DNA of 18,926 bases, taken from the NCBI GenBank assembly GCA_021808875.1, contig JAKBAU010000030.1, positions 1 to 18,926 of the forward strand, in the 5' to 3' direction. This document shows positions 14,215-18,926 of this stretch, one piece after another. Numbering within the stretch: the first letter of the stretch is position 1; each line of letters starts with the position of its first letter. The stretch comes from Pseudomonadota bacterium. GTDB taxonomy: Bacteria; Pseudomonadota; Alphaproteobacteria; Micropepsales; Micropepsaceae. A program made the position numbers and the translations under genes. Under the pieces are notes generated by a model. The model ran no database searches. It saw only the letters and a list, made by a program, of their open reading frames with translations, and was not told the origin of the DNA.

Positions 14215-14778
14215 ATGGCATTGAAGCCCGCAAGCAAGATACTCGAACCCGACCCTAGGCACGCGACTGAGGTCATATTCTACCCCGCGACGGGCCTGTC
14301 ACGCTCGGCCACAGCGGGCGATCTTCACGCTCTAGTCGCCGGGATTGAGGTGAGCCTGACGGCTCCGGCCGTCATTCGCCAGCAGTTCGATCTTGCCCGG
14401 AACGCGTTCGTGTATTCCTGGTTCGTCTATGAGCTGGCAACGCTTGCCGAAAAGCAGGCGTACTCGGTCGTTGAGATGGCCTTGCGTGAAAAAGCTGTCC
14501 TAATGACCGGCAAGAGCGTCGGCAGGCGCGATCTCCGATCGTTGATTCGGGACGCCGAACGGCATGGCTGGCTAAGGCGCGCCGATCTCGGCACTCAGGC
14601 GAGACCCCTCCATCCGCTCGACGTGATCGTGGCGCTAAGGAACGACCTGGCGCACGGGAGCGACCGGCTCATGCCGATAGCCTCGCTCGACATGATTGAG
14701 CTGTGCGCGGAGGTCATCAACCTGCTATTTCCGCCGGGGACGGAACTCAATGCGCCCGAGCGCACCGACCCAGCATGA
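14215..14778 (+). CDS. HEPN-like protein of unknown function
   Basis: The protein has 187 residues, mostly helical. VIVALRNDLAHGSDRL contains an R-x4-H motif (RNDLAH), the signature of HEPN domains, many of which are RNases in defence or toxin systems; others are inactive binding modules. The surrounding helices (FVYSWFVYELATLAEKQAYSVVEMAL) agree with a DUF4145/HEPN-type fold. It starts 56 bases after the restriction enzyme gene on the same strand and ends three bases before the convergent metalloprotease gene, so it is probably the last gene of the operon. No clear ribosome site precedes ATG 14215. The catalytic role is inferred. Confidence 0.75.
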   Translation: MALKPASKILEPDPRHATEVIFYPATGLSRSATAGDLHALVAGIEVSLTAPAVIRQQFDLARNAFVYSWFVYELATLAEKQAYSVVEMALREKAVLMTGKSVGRRDLRSLIRDAERHGWLRRADLGTQARPLHPLDVIVALRNDLAHGSDRLMPIASLDMIELCAEVINLLFPPGTELNAPERTDPA

Positions 14779-14781
14779 GGG

Positions 14782-15669
14782 TTACCGCCGCCTAAAAGCA
14801 GGTGGTGCCCACGCTCGCTCGACAACCTCCTCGTCCTCCTCGGATTCGTCGCTCTCCGGCTCGAACGTCAGAAGCGTCAAACGAAATCCATCCTTCTGCC
14901 CGAGCGCTTGCTCGCACACACTACCCCGAGCGCGCTCAAGCCACAGATCGGCGGGCATCTCGCCCCAATCGGAGCTTTGTCCCTGGGACAGAGCACTGCG
15001 CAGCGTAATGCATTCCGGGGGAAGGGACTGGCCGTTCCACACTGTCAGGCGCGGAAAGTCCCTGCCGGGATAAATACGCAGGACCTTTCCGTGCCGAGAA
15101 ATCACGATTGCTATCGGATCGTCATGAAGATCGGCACACCGGCGCGCTGTCGCCTCCTTGCTCATGTCGTAGCGGTCGGCCAGATCGACGACGTGGGACA
15201 CCTCGAAGTTGCGGCGGGAGCGAAGGTCCGCGCGGAACGGTGCGGCCGGCATCAGCAGCCCCGCCGAGAAGCAGTTGGCCTGCGCCTCCATCTCCATGTA
15301 GCGGTCTCCGCCGGGTTTGGCCCGATAGACCGCCATGTCCTGCTTCGAGCAGAGAAAGCCTTGCCCGTTGCGGGGGGTATGCCAGGGCAAGAGGAAGTGG
15401 CCCAGCTCGTGGCCGATGGTGAAACGGCGGCGGCGGGAACCATTGTGCCGGTTGACAAGGATCATTCCCGAACTGCGGTCACCATACATCATCAAGCCGC
15501 CTTCAAACCCTTCCGTCTCCAAAGGCTCTATGGCGGTGATATCGAGCGCCGCCGCCCACGCCTCGACGGGTATGGGGATCGGGAAATTTTCCCCTTGCAG
15601 CTTGTGGATCGCGGCGAGCAACGCCTCGGGCGTCGTACAATCAGCAAGATCGATGCGGCCGAAATTCAT
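14782..15669 (-). CDS. ImmA/IrrE-family metallopeptidase
   Basis: The protein has 295 residues. The zinc motif HELGH is at 87-91 (RRRFTIGHELGHFLLPWH), and the downstream glutamate-rich YMEMEAQANCFSAGLLMP supplies the third ligand and the family-typical AxxFAxxLLMP-like helix. The C-terminal 100 residues extend beyond the peptidase and end in an acidic run (ESDESEEDEE). Members cleave a partner XRE repressor after DNA damage or quorum signals (ImmA) or activate DNA-repair responses (IrrE). The start overlaps the upstream XRE gene stop by four bases (ATGA), so the pair is cotranslated. It converges on the HEPN-like gene. Confidence 0.92.
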   Translation of the reverse strand: MNFGRIDLADCTTPEALLAAIHKLQGENFPIPIPVEAWAAALDITAIEPLETEGFEGGLMMYGDRSSGMILVNRHNGSRRRRFTIGHELGHFLLPWHTPRNGQGFLCSKQDMAVYRAKPGGDRYMEMEAQANCFSAGLLMPAAPFRADLRSRRNFEVSHVVDLADRYDMSKEATARRCADLHDDPIAIVISRHGKVLRIYPGRDFPRLTVWNGQSLPPECITLRSALSQGQSSDWGEMPADLWLERARGSVCEQALGQKDGFRLTLLTFEPESDESEEDEEVVERAWAPPAFRRR

Positions 15670-16001
15670 TCCTCGCGATCCTTTCTCTTCTTCATGGTCT
15701 CCAGGATAGATTTGAGCAGAACGCGATCAGGTTCCGTGATCTCTTTGAGGTCGCGGAACATGGCGACCAACTCCGGATCCTCCTGGGGTGCTCCTGGGTC
15801 TCCCCCCACCAGCTGCTCAACCGGGACCCTGAAGTGAGCCGCGAGCTTCGTTACCAGCTCGATGGACGGATTGCGGCTCTTGCCTATTTCAAGCTCCCAG
15901 ATGTGGGCCTTCGACGCCCCGACGGCGTCGGCTAGCTCTTGCAGGGACTCCCTCTTTTTCAGGCGCAGCTCCTTGAGCCTCGGCGGGATAATGCTGGCCA
16001 A
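15666..16001 (-). CDS. XRE-family transcriptional regulator
   Basis: The protein has 111 residues. A lambda-repressor-like helix-turn-helix occupies residues about 8-62 (RLKELRLKKRESLQELADAV, then GASKAHIWELEIGK). The C-terminal part is charged and probably helical. The start is TTG 16001 with AAAGGG upstream; no ATG is suitably placed. It overlaps the ImmA/IrrE gene and is very likely its target, as in the ImmR/ImmA switch of integrative elements. Its promoter faces the DUF3892 promoter and the shared inverted repeat is a candidate operator. Confidence 0.9.
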   Translation of the reverse strand: MASIIPPRLKELRLKKRESLQELADAVGASKAHIWELEIGKSRNPSIELVTKLAAHFRVPVEQLVGGDPGAPQEDPELVAMFRDLKEITEPDRVLLKSILETMKKRKDREE

Positions 16002-16037
16002 TGTGTTCCCTTTCCGTTCTGTCTAGTGGCTCAAGGA

Positions 16038-16118
16038 AGGCTAATCTGGCCCTCGTGTATGGTCAATCGTACGCGTTCGTGCGGCCCTATTGACCGCCGC
16101 TGCCGGACGCCCTACACT
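16038..16118. promoter_or_regulatory. Divergent promoters with an inverted repeat at both -35 boxes
   Basis: Plus strand: TTGACC (16090-16095), a 17-base spacer, TACACT (16113-16118). Minus strand: TTGACC (16066-16061), a 17-base spacer, TAGCCT (16043-16038). The two -35 boxes form the inverted repeat GGTCAAT (16061-16067) and ATTGACC (16089-16095), 21 bases apart. A dimeric repressor bound here could control both directions at once; the adjacent XRE protein is the obvious candidate. Confidence 0.6.
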
Positions 16119-16186
16119 TACGTTATCGTCTGACTGGTCGGACGACTCGGGCCGGGTGCGGCCGAGCATGTGCGAAAGGGCACACC

Positions 16187-16456
16187 ACGGCTGACGTTCA
16201 AGTTCGGTGCGTAAACAAGCAACCTCGTCAAGACCCGTATCACGGGATCACCCATCTCGGTGGGGATGGGTGGAAGTGGACCCGGCAGCAGGTGATCGAC
16301 TCGATCAGGGGGCGGACCAACACCTTCTTTACCCTGGTCGGCCAGAGCAGGGCCGAGGTAGCCGTGGTCGATGGACCCAACGGGCAGTATGTCCGGACCC
16401 ATGCGGACGGCAAGTGGAACGACAATCTGCTCGCGCTCCCCGAGTGCGTTTCCTAG
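16187..16456 (+). CDS. DUF3892-domain protein with apparent ACG start
   Basis: The protein has 89 residues. After the N-terminal ADVQVRCVNKQPRQDPYHGI it shows THLGGDGWKWTRQQVIDSI, FFTLVGQSRAEVAVVDG, YVRTHADGKWNDNLLALPEC, the classic DUF3892 pattern; the function of this family is unknown. Homologues normally begin Met-Ala-x-x-x-V-x-C-x-N, but the codon where Met should be is ACG (16187), six bases after AAAGGG. No in-frame ATG, GTG, TTG or CTG lies upstream before leaving the similarity. Either ACG is used as a rare start or the start codon has mutated. A divergent promoter lies 70 bases upstream. Confidence 0.75.
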   Translation, partial: TADVQVRCVNKQPRQDPYHGITHLGGDGWKWTRQQVIDSIRGRTNTFFTLVGQSRAEVAVVDGPNGQYVRTHADGKWNDNLLALPECVS

Positions 16457-16465
16457 GAGGGTTGC

Positions 16466-16609
16466 ATGGCTAGGAAGGTTCGCACACCGGCCCCAGCGAA
16501 GGCATCGCGGGCTGGTAAGGATATGCACAGTTCGAATCGGAAAGTGCGGCGGGAGGCGGCCGAGGTTCTGGCCATTATTCCCCGTAGGCCGCGCGGGAAG
16601 AGGAAGTGA
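16466..16609 (+). CDS. 47-residue basic protein
   Basis: ATG 16466 is preceded by a near-perfect ribosome site, AGGAGG, five bases upstream, which overlaps the stop of the DUF3892 gene. The product (starting MARKVRTPAPAKASRAGK, ending RRPRGKRK) is very rich in Arg and Lys and could bind nucleic acid. Its TGA overlaps a GTG that opens the next gene (GTGA). The family is not recognised. The strong ribosome site and tight spacing make it a real gene in my view. Confidence 0.65.
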   Translation: MARKVRTPAPAKASRAGKDMHSSNRKVRREAAEVLAIIPRRPRGKRK

Positions 16610-16989
16610 TCGGGATCAGGAGATACTTTGATGGCAGATTATTTTTTGCGGACACGCCGCAATGGCTGCTCGATCAGTTCGATAAAAAGATCGAGCAGAA
16701 AGAAGCAACGGGCAAAATTACGACTTGGGAGCGGTCCAGGAACGGCGAGTACTACACACACAAATCGGAGGAGTGGGGGAAGAAGGCTTGGTTCAAGCCC
16801 ACCGTTGAGCGGGACAGGCTGGTGTTCAACATCATCAAGCCGAAGGACCGCAATATCACGAAGCCGGTTTACGGCTACTATCATGGCCACCTGATCGAAA
16901 CATTTCTGAACCACTTCGACCAGAATTTCACGAAGGCCGAGGCGACCGCGCTCGCGGCACGTGGGGATCGCTGTTCGTCAGAAGAATGA
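16606..16989 (+). CDS. 127-residue protein of unknown function
   Basis: This appears to be a soluble mixed alpha/beta protein with many aromatic and charged residues (ADTPQWLLDQFDKKIEQKEA, then WERSRNGEYYTHKSEEWGKK, later VYGYYHGHLIETFLNHFDQN). No known family is recognised. GTG 16606 overlaps the previous stop. However, ATG 16631, in another frame, has the better ribosome site (AGGAG, eight bases upstream) and reads MADYF up to a T6 run at 16642-16647. A one-base slip there would give MADYFFADTPQW and continue in this frame. The true start is therefore unsettled. Confidence 0.65.
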   Translation: MIGIRRYFDGRLFFADTPQWLLDQFDKKIEQKEATGKITTWERSRNGEYYTHKSEEWGKKAWFKPTVERDRLVFNIIKPKDRNITKPVYGYYHGHLIETFLNHFDQNFTKAEATALAARGDRCSSEE

Positions 16990-17018
16990 CGTTCGGCCGT
17001 TTTCGACGCGCCCCATAG

Positions 17019-17036
17019 GGGCCGCGTCTGCGGCCC
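17019..17036 (+). terminator. GC-rich hairpin after the 127-residue gene
   Basis: GGGCCGC (17019-17025) and GCGGCCC (17030-17036) form a perfect 7-bp stem with a GTCT loop about 30 bases after the stop codon. There is no T-run, so it may only weakly terminate or protect the transcript. The rest of 16990-17234 shows nothing further that I can name. Confidence 0.4.
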
Positions 17037-17234
17037 GTGGACATCGCCTGCGCCGGCCCTGGCGATCACAGCGCAGCGCGGCGCCAAACCGCGCGCGCAG
17101 CGGGACAGCGGGAGGCAGGGCGCCGGCCACTGCTGTCTCCGACGGCCAACAGGGGAAAGCATGGCACCGGCCGCCAGGATGGTGAGGGCGAGAGGTCGAG
17201 AGAGGTTCGTGTGAGGGCGCCTCTTTCACGCGTG

Positions 17235-18614
17235 CTAGCGGCCGAGGCCGAGGTCTTGGATCTGCTCCTGGGCAAGCTCGCGCTCCCGATTCTTCTCCAT
17301 CTGTTGATTGTTCGCCATCTGCTGGGCGATTTCCTCGTGCTCCGCGGTGAGTCCGCCGTGCTGCAAAGTCGCGCGGCCGAGGCCCTCGGCGAGTAGGGCG
17401 GACGTGGTTTCGACACCCTGCTCGTGCGCCAGATCGTTCCAGTCCGTGCCGCGCGAGGTCTCGTCGAAGGCAGGGAGCAAGGCGAAGCCTTGCACCGCCG
17501 CGGCGGCTTCGCGCGCCTTCTCGGCCCCGACGTTCTTCCGGGGCTGTCCATCCGGACCGAGCTGGCGGGGCGCCTGGTGGTCGTTGTCGCCGGCGATGAC
17601 AAGCGGCCGATCGGGAAACCGCGCACGGTAGGCTTCGGCGACTTTGCCGAGGTTGCCCGCATTGAAGGCGACGGCGACCGGCTGGCCGGTGAGCTCGTGG
17701 AGCGTGGCGCCGGTCGCGAAGCCCTCGGCGATCACAAGGGGGCCGGCCTGGTCCAGATCCCCGATCGTGAAGCTGCCGCCGGCGAGCCGGCCGCCCTTGC
17801 CGAACCCCTTGCGGCCATCCTCGCGGATGGATTGCAGGGTCCATAGGGCGCCGTCCTGGCCGCGCACCGGGACCAGCAGGTCTCCAACGCTGTAGGCGTG
17901 CCCTGGGCGGCCTTCCTCGAGCGGATAGAGCCGATCCGCCTCGGCGATCGTGCCGGGCGTCGCGACACGGATACCGTGCGCCTGCACGCCCTTGCGCGCG
18001 AGGTAGGGATGGGCCTCGGCCGGCGAGGCCGAGGCCCACATCCGCTCGGCGTTCTTGCCGGCGATCAGGTATTGCTGTTCGAGCTCGGCCTCGCGCTGAT
18101 TGCGCTTCTCGGCCGCCTCGGCGGCCATGGTGGCGCGGTCAACGACGGCCTGCGGGGCCTGGGCGGCTGTCCAGGTGGTCTTGAGGCCGGTCCTGTGGTT
18201 CTGGATGAACCCGCTCGGCCGGCCGTCAAGGTAGCCCGTATAGGCGCCGCTGCGCTGGGCGCCGGTGTCACCCATGACCCGCGCCCGCTTTAGGTGGCCG
18301 TCCATGACAGGTGGGCCGCTGAGCTCGAACCCGGCGGCCCGCAAGGCCTCGGCAAAAGCATCCCGAGGATCCTCCGCGACCGCGGCGGTCTGTGCCTGGG
18401 CGGTCGGCATCCACCGCTGAAACTCGGCCAGGTCCGCGCCTGGTGGTGCGTACCAAGCCTTGGCGGTGCGATTCCATCGCGCGCCGAGCGCCTTGGCGGC
18501 GTCCTTCGCCGCATAGGGCACGGCGAGATAGACGCGCTCGGCCGCCGCCGGCACCGCGGGCGCCTGTTCCTCCTCAACGGGCATGTTCACCTCTACGCTG
18601 GTTGACGGCGCCAC
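17235..18614 (-). CDS. DUF5710/toprim-domain protein, C-terminal portion
   Basis: The protein has 459 residues from GTG 18614. Residues about 27-70 (RVYLAVPYAAKDAAKALGAR, then WNRTAKAWYAPPG) form a DUF5710 domain. From about 195 there is an HPYLARKGV primase-linker motif, then LLVPVRGQDGALWTLQSI. The toprim domain has PLVIAEGFATGATLHELTG (acidic Glu) and LVIAGDNDHQAP (Asp pair), ending GTDWNDLAHEQG. Such proteins occur on plasmids and conjugative elements, often as the end of larger multidomain proteins, and are thought to act in primer synthesis or transfer. The frame is open to 18713 and the protein clearly continues upstream in another frame, so the GTG is probably not the natural start. 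Confidence 0.82.
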   Translation of the reverse strand: MAPSTSVEVNMPVEEEQAPAVPAAAERVYLAVPYAAKDAAKALGARWNRTAKAWYAPPGADLAEFQRWMPTAQAQTAAVAEDPRDAFAEALRAAGFELSGPPVMDGHLKRARVMGDTGAQRSGAYTGYLDGRPSGFIQNHRTGLKTTWTAAQAPQAVVDRATMAAEAAEKRNQREAELEQQYLIAGKNAERMWASASPAEAHPYLARKGVQAHGIRVATPGTIAEADRLYPLEEGRPGHAYSVGDLLVPVRGQDGALWTLQSIREDGRKGFGKGGRLAGGSFTIGDLDQAGPLVIAEGFATGATLHELTGQPVAVAFNAGNLGKVAEAYRARFPDRPLVIAGDNDHQAPRQLGPDGQPRKNVGAEKAREAAAAVQGFALLPAFDETSRGTDWNDLAHEQGVETTSALLAEGLGRATLQHGGLTAEHEEIAQQMANNQQMEKNRERELAQEQIQDLGLGR

Positions 18615-18926
18615 GGCGCGATCCTCGGCCGCCTGCTCCTGGGCCTGCTCCCGGCCAAGGCCGAGGATGTAGCCGGTGATACGCTCGGCCTCGGCGGCTG
18701 CTCGGCTGCGATGTCAGCGTTGGCATTCCAGGCATCGGCCTCACTGAGGGCGGTTTCCTCGAACGCGCCCATACTGGCCGCCGTTTCGGCATCGACCTCT
18801 ACGATCGCGCCGGGCGTGCCGAGGTCCGCCGGGTTGGTGGAGATGATCGGCGCCGGCGCCGGCCTAACCACCTTGGCCGGGCCAGTGGCCGGGGACGGCG
18901 ATGGGGGTCTCGCTTCCGAAGCTGGC
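18593..18926 (-). pseudogene. Upstream part of the toprim protein in a shifted frame; runs off the edge
   Basis: This frame is open from the window edge to 18593. It reads as a Pro/Ala-rich linker followed by AETAASMGAFEETALSEADA and WNANADIAAEQ, then turns into an unlikely Arg/Ser/Pro tail. The other frame takes over with AAEAERITGYILGLGREQAQ and leads into the DUF5710 domain. The joint lies at about 18697-18702, where one base appears to be missing. Either a frameshift mutation or a sequencing error has split a larger gene whose start lies outside the window. Confidence 0.6.

Noticed and set aside
14908..15837. 309-residue plus-strand frame
   Set aside because: It is antisense to the ImmA/IrrE and XRE genes; HELGH and the helix-turn-helix are on the minus strand.
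16515..16540. GTTCGAATC, resembling a tRNA T-loop
   Set aside because: No acceptor, anticodon or D-arm can be built around it and it lies inside the 47-residue gene.
16978..18039. 353-residue minus-strand frame
   Set aside because: It is an alternative frame of the toprim gene, extremely Arg/Pro-rich, without motifs.
1..18926. CRISPR array
   Set aside because: No set of regularly spaced short repeats was seen; repeats present are paired elements only.

Overview
This is a GC-rich accessory segment that fits a plasmid, integrative element or genomic island of an alphaproteobacterium. Acetobacteraceae/Rhodospirillales is my best guess, from the overall look of the toprim, HNH and resolvase proteins and not from any marker gene. 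No rRNA, tRNA, CRISPR array or housekeeping gene was found. Both ends carry toprim-domain genes of the kind found on plasmids and conjugative elements: a DUF3991/toprim gene at 235-1179 (minus) and a DUF5710/toprim gene running off the right edge (minus, apparently frameshifted).

Left third (1-6650): the toprim gene is flanked by two copies of a roughly 70-bp hairpin repeat. After a broken small helix-turn-helix gene comes a complete ISAs1-family insertion sequence (1991-3357) with terminal inverted repeats and a perfect 10-bp target duplication. A 142-bp MITE-like element sits in frame inside its transposase. Next is a small catabolic operon: an ACS-type MFS anion transporter overlapping a mandelate-racemase-type enolase-superfamily enzyme. 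It is followed by the C-terminal stump of a class V aminotransferase. About 50 bp of sequence is repeated on both sides of this block, and the IS landed in the left copy.

Middle (6540-9046): a minus-strand cluster of serine resolvase, HNH protein, BrnT-like toxin and BrnA-like antitoxin is tightly coupled. Its last gene is cut short by a 103-bp inverted-repeat element whose end supplies the stop codon. About 840 bp upstream of the resolvase contains no convincing gene.

Right half (9047-16001): this is the most interesting part, a likely single plus-strand operon. It holds a TIM-barrel-like protein with a Cys/His cluster reminiscent of tRNA/DNA-guanine transglycosylases, an Xre/DUF2384 antitoxin, a RES-domain toxin, a 944-residue MmeI-like fused restriction-modification enzyme that overlaps the toxin stop by one base, and a HEPN-like protein. 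An XRE regulator plus ImmA/IrrE metalloprotease pair converges on it from the other strand. The XRE promoter faces a second promoter; their -35 boxes form an inverted repeat. The second promoter drives a DUF3892 gene (apparent ACG start), a 47-residue basic protein and a 127-residue unknown protein.

Taken together, the window looks like an anti-phage/addiction island. A restriction-modification enzyme is wired translationally to a RES toxin-antitoxin pair and flanked by two unfamiliar genes, with an ImmR/ImmA-like switch alongside and heavy insertion-element traffic on the left.
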